Source of the DNA: Escarpia spicata
Lineage: Eukaryota; Annelida; Polychaeta; Sabellida; Siboglinidae
DNA length: 64,000 nt
Assembly: GCA_963995525.1 (NCBI GenBank)
Contig: OZ023206.1
Location: forward strand, 26,697,478 to 26,761,477
Direction of reading: 5' to 3'
Shown here: positions 13,981-26,400 of the stretch, one piece after another
How positions within the stretch are numbered: position 1 is the first letter of the stretch
How the letters are laid out: each line of letters opens with the position of its first letter
The notes under the pieces: model-generated
Told to the model about the DNA's origin: nothing
Databases searched by the model: none
What the model saw: the letters and a program-made list of their open reading frames with translations, nothing else
Program-made: the position numbers and the translations under genes

Positions 13981-14353
13981 GTTAGCATAGATTATCTTGA
14001 AGTCTATGAAGTTGTGCAAGAGATATCGCTGGTGTTGTATATGTTTCCCTTACTAAACACAATTTGGCGACTAGTATACCTTCAACATAGTTAGTATAAT
14101 TTCTTAAGAACATTATATTAATTAATTCATTAAAACCTAGGAACAGACTGCCTCCTTTTAAAAGCAATGAATTGCATTGCATTGCATTTATACAACTGGC
14201 CACCGCACGAATAAACGTGGTAATTTAACAAATTGTCGCGCCATCTATTGAATATGGGCGACGCAATAACAGTGCTGCCACTCTGTGGGAGGTGGTACAA
14301 TCAAGGAGGCTTCCATCGGGACGCGGGATTAACAAATTGATTCAAAATGAAAT
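13981..14353. other. 5' flank of TERF
   Basis: Likely promoter and leader region. It holds a GCATTGCATTGCATTT short repeat near 14170 and no TATA box at a convincing place. A GGGCGACGCAATAAC stretch near 14255 is the only GC-richer part. Confidence 0.3.
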
Positions 14354-14361
14354 ATGGCTAG
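14347..14361 (+). promoter_or_regulatory. Four-codon upstream ORF overlapping the TERF start
   Basis: ATG at 14347 opens ATG-AAA-TAT-GGC-TAG. It overlaps the TERF ATG at 14354 in another frame. If the transcript starts upstream, ribosomes would meet this ATG first; the TERF ATG has the better context. Confidence 0.4.
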
Positions 14362-14480
14362 TACAGATATGTCTCACTTAATCATCGGGTGGGTTACGGA
14401 CTACTGCGCGTCGAGCTTGTTGTCATCTGATGAGCCGATCGACAATGCTAATGGAGCAGGAACGAAGAGGATGATATCTA
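14354..14480 (+). CDS. TERF: TERF exon 1: start codon and first TRFH helix
   Basis: The exon encodes 42 residues plus one base (phase 1) and ends at a strong donor, GTAAGTAGG. The start ATG has A at -3 and G at +4. The segment [14 protein letters not shown] (residues 10-23) resembles the first TRFH helix of vertebrate TRF1, which has a Gly-Trp followed by a hydrophobic Cys/Leu-rich run. The hanging A combines with TG from exon 2 to give an in-frame Met codon. An upstream ATG at 14347 opens a four-codon frame that overlaps this start. Confidence 0.75.
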
Positions 14481-17400
14481 GTAAGTAGGCGTTTTCAGTG
14501 TAGCCAACACTGTTGATGCTATTTTACCGCGAAATGCACATATTATCGCTCAAGAACGGAGGCGTTAACTTGCCTGGATCTTCGGGTTTAAACGAACGGC
14601 TTAACAGCCTTTATGTACCATTTTTTTTATTTTGAGAGGTCGCTTGTCTTGTGATTTTGTACTTAGTTAAGTTTCATCAACTGACAACTTGATTCGTTTC
14701 TGTCTTGAATGATCTTTTAATTGTTTTAACATGCCATGGTCTTGTAAACGATTGTGCCAATAATATAAACATGCCGTTCTCATACAAATCTGAAGAAACA
14801 TTTGTGAAATATATCCATATCGTAATTGTAACTCCTTATCACTTATCTGTGTCATGTTATGCAAATAAATTGTCAGAAAAGATTCAAAGCGACGGATTTT
14901 GGTGTGGGTCAAAGAGTGACCCAGTAACTATACTCTTTCTTTATTATACTAATTGTGTCCCTTTCATGATTACGTGTGAAAGTGGATATTACAATGAGTG
15001 ACTGCTCAAGGCCAAGGGGTATCCAACCTTTTAACAAGTTGTTAAATGAGTTGTGGCCTGTGTGGTGCCTGGGCCGTGGCTACGTTGTCATTAGGTAGGT
15101 GATTTTGTCCCATACCATGGAAATGGTGAATCCGGCCCAGTGATTTTGTCCACAGTCTTTGGTTACTCAGTAATTTATGAATGATACCATTCTAGAAAAA
15201 CTTAGCTCAAGTAGATGAACAGGAAACGTTAAGTTAAAAAAGACATTTATGATGGTTGGTTTATTTCCCCTGCCAGTGTGTGTTGAGATGCCCGAGGCCT
15301 CCCTCCCGTCCTGCTATAGACTGCAACACCGCATCATCTGTCTCTTCCATGCGCTTGAGGCCAACTACGGCTTGAGTGAGTGGGTAGACCCGGTGGCCCT
15401 TGCCTTCAACAAAGTCATACAGATGCTTGATCACTCGCCTGACACTCAGGATTATATCAGAACGGCGGCAGAGGCTATTAAAAAAGAGGTATGGTACGAC
15501 TATCTGCACAATAGAAAACAGAACAGGACCGTTTCACTATGATTATTTAGGCTCATTTACGGAAAGTCCATCATTACACATAATTCGTTATTGAAGTTAA
15601 GGTGAATAAAGAAGTGTTTTAAAAATGCGAAAAAAAGCCGCTGCCAAGAACATTATTTCTGTGACACCGGCAAAAGTGCCCCAGTGGCGCCTCCTGATGT
15701 TGGCAGTTTTCAGTATATAAGATCACTTTTATAGAGCAAAATTTGTATTATGAGCTCATAAGATTATTAGTGAGACGGTACCCTGGGCCCTTGCTGCAGC
15801 AAACTGATATTGGACATGGTACCCCTGGGATAGTCCCAGTCAACGTCTCAGTGGAAGAAATATTTAATACAAAAATGGGAGTTTGTACAGAGCATGATAG
15901 GTTTGTGTCTAAAGATTTCAAGAGAAACCGGTTTCAAATATTCCTGCTGTCGTTTTGAAGCTTGGACAGTTTTGGTCATTTCACATTTTTCCAATTAAGT
16001 CAACTGTATGAATGAATACATGGCTGTAGAGAATGGCGGATATTTGTGTACGGATAATCTTTGCACAGTAATTGCAGCATGGCTGAATGCTTCCGAGAGA
16101 AGATGAGATGGTGTTAGAATGATCTGGTCTACCAGCGCCACGGGGGTGAACTGTAACATTCCTTTTGACAGTCCTATACACTGGATACTCTGTTATATAA
16201 ATAATAAAAAACTTACCTTTAATTAGTATTATTAAATAATCAAATTAATAAATTTTGCAACAACAACATAACAACATACATACACAAAACAACCGTTTAC
16301 AAATTTAAGCTGTGTTGCATGGTGGTCACGTGGCATGTTATATGCCGTCTCTCTGTGACCCCATAACCATATATTTCGAATTATATTTACACATAGGTAT
16401 ACAATGATTATCACGAGTGTATGATATCTTCTGTGTGACAACAGACTGAGGATGCGATGGAGAAGGAAATTAATGTTAGAAAACAATGATAAGAAATTTG
16501 TGCAGATCCAAACATAGATATAAAAAGTAATCAAATATTTAATTGCACTCCGCACATCTGGGATTTAGGCAATGCACGTGGCTAAGATAGTTGTCTAGAT
16601 ATTGATTGGATAATAAAAAATGTTGTCTGGATTTGACGTTTTGTATTTTATAATCAAGGTTATTCCATAGTTTTATAAAATGATGTTTAGGTAATTTAGA
16701 TGAAAAATGTGTTCTGGGCTTCTCTGTATATAAGAGGTTACATTGTCTAGTAATTCTGGTGTTAATGGCTAGATTCTTTTTTTGGTATATAATGTTGATT
16801 TAGGCAGTGTGTTATGGTGATAGTCATACATAAATAGTGAGACGTGCAACCTGTGAATATCAGTGATTTTAAGTATATTTTCAGATTTGAAGATATGATC
16901 GGTGTGACTTCTATATCTTTTTTGTTAATTATTCGTATAGCGCGGTTTTGTAAAATTTCTATCTTTCTTATGGTATTTCCATTGCCCCATGCTTGTACAC
17001 CGTAAGTTAAGTGACTTTGAATTAAGGTATAATAGAGAGTTTTTAAAGCATTGTGTGGCAAAAAATGTTTCATTCTATTAATTTCAAAAATTGCTCTATA
17101 TATTTTAGAACTGATTATGTTGATAAAAATTATGTTTTTTCTATGTTAAATGTTTATCAATATGTATTCCTAAGAACTTCACTGATTCTTCTTTGTCATC
17201 CTTTTCAACAATAATTTAACTGTTTATTTTAATACAGTTATTTACCTGGTATTTGCTATTCGGTGGACTAAATATGCAAATGTTTGTCTTTTTTATATTT
17301 AATGACAATTTATTGGCACAAAGCCAATCGTATAAGTGTATTAATTCTTGGTTTATGCTGTCTATTAAAGTATCAATTGAGGACCTGATTGGTATACAGT

Positions 17401-20400
17401 TGTGTCATCTGCAAAATATAATAAATTCAGAGACGTAAAGTAAAAATAAGATTGGTCCAAGTATGGATCCTTGGGGCACTCCACTTATTATGTTTTTTGG
17501 AGATGATTGACATTTGTGTATCTCAGTATACTGTTTTTGATTTGATAAATACCTTGCAAACCATTTGTTGCTTATTCCCCAAATTCCATAAAAGTTTAAT
17601 TTGTACAGTAAAATATTATGGTTTATTTATGTTATTAATGTAAGGTCTTTTGTTATTATATCATTTGCATCTGCAATATCTTTGAGCAGATGCAGTATTG
17701 GTTGAATAGTAGAATTTATACAAAATGTTATATTTTTCTAAGAACATTTTCGCAAGGAAAACGCTTTAAAAGTGAGAACACTGATGCGGATTATTATAAT
17801 GACATCATAAAAAAAATTAAACTCTGACCATGAGTGTCTTGAATAACAATATTGAATATTCAATAAAACTCAAGTTCAAGGTAACCCTTTCCTTCTGTAC
17901 GTAGTAACCTGTTTTATACATAATTGAGGAAATGTTTATTACAGGCAGTCTTTGCTTTGTGTCGACAAAACATGTTCGACCAGGCAGAAGAAGTATTCAC
18001 TAGAGTCTGGGGGAAATGCTCTTCACCTCTAGAAAAGGTATCTAAGACAACTATATATGACATGAAAACTACTGAGTCACAAGATCAAGGCTGGATCCAA
18101 TTATGTCATTTATATTGGTAACTTATTACAAAGTTACATATACATCATTCATACCTGTATTAAATGTGAATTATGATGAACTAGTTTTGAAAGTGTGTAC
18201 ATTTATTGTAATTGGTTTCTTTCATGTAATTCCAACAGGACCAACAATAATATCACTTATCATTAATTGCAAATTTACAATAACTAGTGTAAATTACGGT
18301 TTCCCTTTAACAAGAAAACCTGTGCTGTTTCACATAAGCTGAAAATGAAGAATTGTTTATATAACATGCTTGCATAATCAAATTCATAACAACAGAAACT
18401 AATGTTTCATTAATTATTTAAAGTTCATGTTCTAGAATTTGAAAAATTGATATTTAAAAAAAAATTGTAGCTTAACATTTTGCCATGTTTTATAAATATT
18501 TTATGAAGTTATTTTTTACCAAAGTTCTGTTTTTGAATTATGTAATTGATTTTGTGTAACTGGGATTTTTTTACAACCCATTGAAAATTGTATAATACTT
18601 ATGTGATTTTGTAATTGTAAGTTAACATTTTGATATGTTTTAAACATATTTTATGTGTTAAGTTTTTTTATCGTAGTTGTGTTTTTGTATTGTGTAATTG
18701 TTTCAATTGTAATTGTGAGAGTTGTTCTAACGATCAATTGAAAATTCGATAATACTTTTGTGACAGTTGTCATCTTAAAACATGGATTTATATGAAACGT
18801 TGGGTTGTGGTTTTATTACAGCATTTGTGGTTATACTGTTTGCAGAAAACAAGAGAGACAGTGATGTCGGTGATGAATTCGAAGGATTCCCATCATGAGA
18901 CACTGCAGACCCCCGACCCCTTCACGGAGATGGTCGCATCCATGCAGTGCATCCTGGGACACATCAGGAATAAACTGAAGGAGCCATTTCTTGTACAGGT
19001 AATGATTGTAAACCGACCCTGATTGTTCCACATTGATCTATGTTTATCAAACTGTGACCGAGCTGGTGTATGTGTGTTGGGGAGGTAGGTTAATGTTTCC
19101 CTCGTAGACGGTTTGCATTTCGGGTGCCAAAGTATCAGGGATTAATCTAGTCATTCAGAAGAAAAATAACATTACTATTATTTTGAAATTCCCTTTTGAT
19201 GGAGGGTTTTATTACTGCGTTTATGGTTTACACCATACATTAGACTATGTAAATTGATTGTTCAAAACATTATACATGTTTTCTGCGATTGTTGTGAGGA
19301 CCGCCAATCAATTGGGGATGTTTGATATAACTTGCATTAATGAAAAACTGTTTCAAATTTGTCATATACAAATCCTCCGAAAAATGTCAATTGTGGATGG
19401 GCATTTTTGATAGTAAATATAATGAACATTCTTAACACTAGGGTACATTGAAAGTATTAAATAGTAGAAGGACAAATGACCTGAGAAAAGAGGTTGCAGC
19501 GTGACAGGAGGATTATTGAGAAGCCGGGTGAGATAGGCAGGCCACTTGGCAAGGATGGATGCCAGAAAAAATAGCAAAGAGCGGAACAACATAAAGGACA
19601 CTGGAAAATGGGAAGGCCACAGCTGAGATGGGAGGACTTCGTGAGGAGAGGCATGAGGTGATCAGGGGAGGATGAAAGATGGAGAGAGGGAGCGATGGAC
19701 AGAAAACTGTGGAAGGAAATGACAGCGACTGGTTCAGCAATACTGTACCTGATCCTCACTCCTGTACAGCAGGGAACAAGGAGGAGAGCAACATTTTTCC
19801 TGACAAGTTGCATTTAATTAACCCAAAATTATTTTCAATTAGAAAATTGTAAAGAAAACATTCAGGTTCTAAACAGCCGTTATCAACGCTTATTGTGAAG
19901 TCATGTGACCGTGGTTACTCCCTACCTGTAAACACCTTTGAAGTCTTGATTGTGGGAACTGTGATAACCACTAGTTCCTAGAAGTGCCCTTGGTACCACG
20001 CCTAATAAGAAGGGCACTTCTAAGTTCCAGGAACTTGTGGTTAGTTACTTACACTCTGTGTTTACTTTTTGAATGTTTTATATGCAATTTTAATGTTTCA
20101 TGGGCGAAACATTCAATCTATTTTTTTTTTTATGTAAATAAAAACTAAAAACATTTTGGTGCAACGTATTTATTAAGAACTTTATGTAAATAAATACTAA
20201 CAAACGACACAAAATAATGTGCATTAATAAATGTTCCACTTAACAGGTGGTGCTGTGTTGGTTTATTTTCTTATACTACATGATGACAACCAAACCCCAC
20301 CAACACTTGCATACGCCTTTTGCGACCCGTTGGGTACTACTGACGTTTTGTAGTTATTTGTTCGTACAGTACATAGAAATCCTTGAATAGCATGGAACTT

Positions 20401-23400
20401 TGTTGCTTAAAAAGCGTCTTATTGAAAGCCTGGAATTTTTTAAGCAGCATGGAAAATTATGGAATTCAAAGTTTTCAGAAATAAAATGCAGACTCCATGA
20501 CATTCACTTCTCCGTTTAATCACAAGGTGTCACCATTATGTTAGTATCCGGCGGTTAGATGTATGAATTTACATAAATTGTGAAAGATGTTGCGCCACGG
20601 ATTTTCCAAGGATATTGGTGCCAAAAGAAGTAATTTTATTATTATTATTATAAAATCAATCCTGCTGCTATTACCACCTGTATGAACACACTCTCTGCAT
20701 AGTTCTATTAAATATAATGATACAGTGCAACACGCTTGTAACAAACACGTATACAACGAATTGACGTATATAACGAAACAGTTTCTCTCTTTTCTACGAT
20801 TTTTTCCCCATCTTTTCTATTATAAGCATTCACGAATTCACGGTTATTATGAACACCTTTTTCCGAACAAATTTTGTCGTATAACGAACTTCTGTCCAAC
20901 TGAAAATCGCCAGGTTGTTTGCAAATACTTCCGGCCAGTGACTTGGAATCCATGCTGTGGCTGCACAGAGAGCCAGTCCAAAGTAATTAGGTTAATGAGG
21001 GATATCATCAAAGGCAATTAGATGAGGCTGCAGGGCACTGTGACTTCCTTGAGGATTTCCTTTTGTCTGGTGCCCTAGCCATCAGAAAACAAATGTCAAT
21101 GGAGAACTTCTTCAAAGCAGATTAACTGATGTCATTCTGTGTGTGTTGTGCAGGAAGAAGTAGTTGCCTTGGCTCCATCTTGCCACAGTTCGTGTTTTAG
21201 TGTGCTTGGACACGGCATGCTCGTCATGTGTTTACGTCATGTTTCGTTACTTTTTCACCGACGCTGGGCTGCGATGTTATACTATAACTACACTTACGAC
21301 CTAATGGTAACATTTGTGACAGTTTTATGTGTCATCTAAAAACAAATAAATGTTACATATATATGTCAAAATGTCTTTGAATTTAATAGACACCTGGGGC
21401 CGGTTTCATGAAGCGTACTTAAAGTTACGTAATTACTTAGTGTCACGGGACCGGTTTCATGAAGCGGCTAAGAACGTTCTTAATGCTAAGATGATTGTCT
21501 TAGTAACTGACGCAATTTTTTTAATATAAGCGAACATAGGAGTTTACGCAAACACGTGATGCAAAGTAATTGCGTAACTTTAAGTACGCTTCATGAAACC
21601 GGCCCCAGATGAATAGTTTTAAAACAGTCACATACAACACCATCTAGCGGGCAAACGTGTACATGCATATAACGAATTCACATATATTATGAACTTGTTA
21701 GCTACCCACAAAGTAGGTCGTTATAAGCCTGTGTGATTGGGTGATTGTAAGCTAGCATATAAATAAGCTTAATATTTAGGGCCTATTTTTGTAACATAAA
21801 GGTAAGTTCTTATAAGAACAGCGCTATATACTGTATACAAGGGTTTGGTTTCTTCCGGGATGCCTGGAAGGAAGTGGAAGATAGGGTTCAACGACAATGG
21901 AAACTATATTTTTGTATTGATTTTATTTACAATATAAATATGATACATTTCATGATTATAAGATTAGGATAACATAAAAGTGTAGGCATTTGTGTTCATG
22001 TTGATGTGTTTGCTCATTACTTGTGTTATTTTTAGTCACTTAAAAGCAAAATCCAGCATGGTTCCCATTTATCACCCACTATAAGCCATGTGGTACATGC
22101 CACAATGACAAATTTTATCCATTCAAATTTCAATATAATATCCATGGAAACTATATCCATCAATAAATGTCCACTATGTCTTCATTTTGTTGTTGTGTAT
22201 TTGTGTTAATCACATGACATAATTGGGGCAAAATATAAACTAAAAGATATGTTTAGAATATCTCAGTCATCATCTGCTTATCACAGCAACTCTGCTTTGA
22301 ATTAGTATTTATGTTTGCACTACTGAACCAATAAGATGTAGCTAACTGAACTAGGTGGCTGTCAGGCCTGGTGGATGTGAAGCTCGTGAAATTCTCATAC
22401 CTCATTTTTAAGAAAAATCCACCCAAACCTGACACCCCTAAATTTTACCCCAATCTGGTGACCGATTTTGAAATATTGGTGCGTGCTGCAAAATAGCCAC
22501 TGTGCGAATACGCGAGCGACTAGCGTATGTTTATTGCTACCTCGTGAAAGATCTAATGCAGTAGTACATTCAGTATTCACTGGACTAACATGTGCCATGT
22601 CAAAGTGCTCGAAAAACATTCACACATGACACCAAAACGGTATTGTCAAGGGCACTTTTTCGGTGGGTAATGGCGGACGAATCCTTAATGTGGTCTTACC
22701 CCAAATAGATCTCCTGAATCTTGCAAATCTTCACGAAAGTTAGATTTATATCAAGCTATACATATAACTAGATTAACCACAAAGGGAAATTTACACTGTC
22801 TCAATAACAATTAAAATATGCGTCATCAAACTGTGCACACCTCCAAGCTAAACAGTGCCTTGAGTTTTGTTTAAATATGCTTAGTCGGTACCTTATACCA
22901 GATACGACGTTTGCCTGCCACGAATGGTACTGAGCAAAACATACAGGCCAACACAGTGTCTTACCGATATGGGAGTAAAATATATAGAATATTAACCAAA
23001 TATATATTTTTTTCATAAAATATTGTAATTTTTGGTAAAAAGTACACAAATTCATTATTTTAAGCAGCATTTTATTGGACATGCAAGTTGCACATCTTCA
23101 CATATTTTGGTATAACGTAAACTGCTAAATAATGTGATGCAATCATGAACTGTGTGTCACTCATGTACGACACCAGTAGGAATCAAGAGCACAAGCCAGG
23201 CATTTCAACAATATTCACAATATTGAAAGGCGTAGAGGCGTCTTTTGATGATAACTACAATTATATTGTAGATAACGCGTTAAAACACTGGGTATAAATT
23301 GAGGTATATACATAGTACATTATAAAACCAAAACTGGGATGCCCAATAGAACAAATATCTTGCGTCACACATATTGTCATCCTAACCCCCCTTAAAATAA

Positions 23401-26400
23401 CCATACTTTTACGCAGGCGCAGATCTCTGTTTGATACAGAGTGTTCAAACATTGCCACACGTCAATTACTCGGCCACTATATATTTCGCTGATGTACACA
23501 CATTATTGGAAACAAGAGGTACAGCTGGCAAAATATATAATTTCAGAAAGAAACAAACGTTTGACAGGGACACGTGATAAAGGTTGCTGACAGTTGTGGC
23601 ACCCAGTATCTCTCCAAGTACATCAACGAGTCCATTGTCCTAATCATATTTTATTCAAACATCACCAAGTTCTTACAAGGGTACTAAAAAACATTTCCGA
23701 TGTTAAATATACGGATATAATGTACAAAATACCAGTGATAAAAACAGCTTCTTGTCAGTTTTTAACTTTCACACCACCTAAATTATCACTTTATTTTTCA
23801 TGCATATCACCTAATAACTGGCTTACTAATGACTTTTAAAACCTCTTTTAGATGTAATACTAACAGTATGCAATAGCTGCCCGGTATTCTGGTCTACATC
23901 AGCTTCCAAATGAAGCCGAAAAACCATCACCCATCGCTCAAATAACATTTTGGCGGTTTTCGTGATAAAACGGGCCGTATTTCTAATTTGGGGTAAGACC
24001 ACATTTAAATTTTACATAGGCGGCCATTATAACGTTTCCTTCATTTCCTGCAAAATTTGTGTTACGATTTTCTTTAAAATATCACAGCATATTTAACCTC
24101 CATTGACACAAGTACTGTGGAAAACTTATGAAATTCTCATACCTATTTTGAAAGAAAATCCACCCAAACCTGACACCCCTCAATTTCGCCCCAATCTGGT
24201 GACGGATTTTGAATTATTGGTGCTTCCTGCCAAATAGCCACTGTGCGAATACGCGAGCGACTAACGTATATCTATTGCTACCTCATGAAAGATCTAATGC
24301 AGTAGTACATTTAGTATTCACTGGACTGACATGTGCCATGTCAAAGTGCTCGAACAAAATTCACACATCACACCAAAACGGTATTGTCAAGGGTAATGGC
24401 GGACGAATCCTTAATGTGGTCTTACCCCTGCTCACTCATACAGCTGAGGGAACTGTAGCAATGTAGAGTGAATGAACTTGCCTAAAGTTCAACACCGCAG
24501 CACAGGATTTGAACCTGGGTTCTCCCAGTTGAGATTCCGATGTTCTGTCCACGGCACCATTGCGCTCCACACTTGTACTCAGACATACCAGGTAAATCAG
24601 GTTTGGCAAGGATCTCTTTAAATGAAGCATGGAAATGGCATGGCATTTAAAGGGAAACAAAAGGCATGTTTTTTGGGATGTTTTTTGGGGCCTATGCATC
24701 TAAGAGTTAATAAAAGCTAACCATTAGCAACTACAATCAAGAATATTGTGCCAGCAGTTTACTAGAATAACCTTGTTGAAGACATATAATTTAAATTCAT
24801 GAAGAGCGCCATTGTGATAGAAAGCCTGACGTCACCAATGCCTACTCTTCCCAATTTGCCAGTTGTTAAACTGAGAATATTACTCTAGTTTTTATCGTTT
24901 AATTAGTTTTGGTGCTGTAATTACTTAAATTAATTTTAAATGTTACGCCTGCATGATGCACTGTACGACATTATAACAGTTGTTAAAAGTGTAACTGTGA
25001 ATCGAAGGGAATACGAGAAACCAACACGAGCTGGTATAGTCATATACATTTTGAGGAAATGCAGCTTGATGTTATGGTCATGCTGTTTGTGCATATTGGT
25101 CAAGCATTGGGGGCGTGTCTCAATGTGTCAGTCTTCGGGAACTGTGAAATTTCACTAGAATATCCAACTTGAAAATAAATTCTGGGTAAACCATTTTGTT
25201 GATTGTACACTGTAGTTGCAAATGGTTAGAGTCTAACCGTTAGACTGTATTAATACTTTAGGTGTATAGTCCCTCACAGTTGTATACCTGCAACTTTTTT
25301 TTGAAATCCGGGAGATTCATCAGCGGTTCAGCACGCTTCCTGTATCGCGCTGTGTCGTTGTGCTGTCACGGATCTTGACATTGGAAGATGGGGGTGCTGT
25401 TGAAAATTGTTCGCCGCCATAACGCCATTCTCCACAGTCTCGGCTCGACTCATGACATCAGAAAATGGGGGGACGGGAGGTGTGGTTGGAGATTTTCAGA
25501 GAAAATCTGGGAGTTACACCCAAAATCCGGGAGACTCCCGGATTTCATGGAAGAGTTGGCAGGTATACAATTTCCTTTTGTTTCTCCTTAATCATTGCTC
25601 AACTGTACGAACCATGGACCATTCCTTGGGTGGTACTGACATTTCGTTACTGTTTGTGGTTGTAGGCAGCTGCACAGATGAAGAGGACAGGACAAGTGGA
25701 AGATGAAGAGGAGGAAGCAAGAACAAACACTGGCCTGTAAGATCATCTTCTTCTTCTTCAGTTGACATGTCCAGTACGTCGCGGTTTGCGTACGTCACAA
25801 TCAGAATTTTGCGTGCCATGCCAACAATGTTGATAACGGTTATATATGTGAACTACGTTACCATTATTGCATGACATCTCATAAATCAAACATTCCCGCA
25901 TACAGTTGTCACTTTAAGGTGGCTGCACCGGCTATTATATGCTTCTTTTGAATTAATCATTTCTAATATAAGTTTTGAAGATAAGCTAACCATTTTTTCT
26001 CAGAGTTTGCCTTAGATACTAAACAATACTCCAGACCAAAAAGAATTCATTATTTTATGTTGTTTAGAAATATTTAAATGTGTTTAAAGACTATTAATAA
26101 ATATGTAAAAAATCACCTTAAAATGGCATTTTATTTCATTTTGAGAAACTCCCCAAAAGAAAAATGTGTATGCTTGTAAGTACAAACATGTTATTAACAT
26201 TCATACAGGTTTTTTTGTAAACAAATGCATATTAAGTTTGATACAGCTTCATAAACATTTTGCTACAATGTTGAAAGACAGCAAAAATCCGTACTGCATT
26301 TTTGGCACAACCCTTTCACCAAACATAAAACCATCCTGTGCAATTTTGGGTAAACACAAGTCAAGTTCATATGCTAAGTTATGGCTTTGTAAGTATTGTA

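Noticed and set aside
19457..19813. 118-residue minus-strand frame rich in Ser/Leu/Pro
   Set aside because: The plus strand reads as a LINE C-terminal fragment; the minus frame is its complement.
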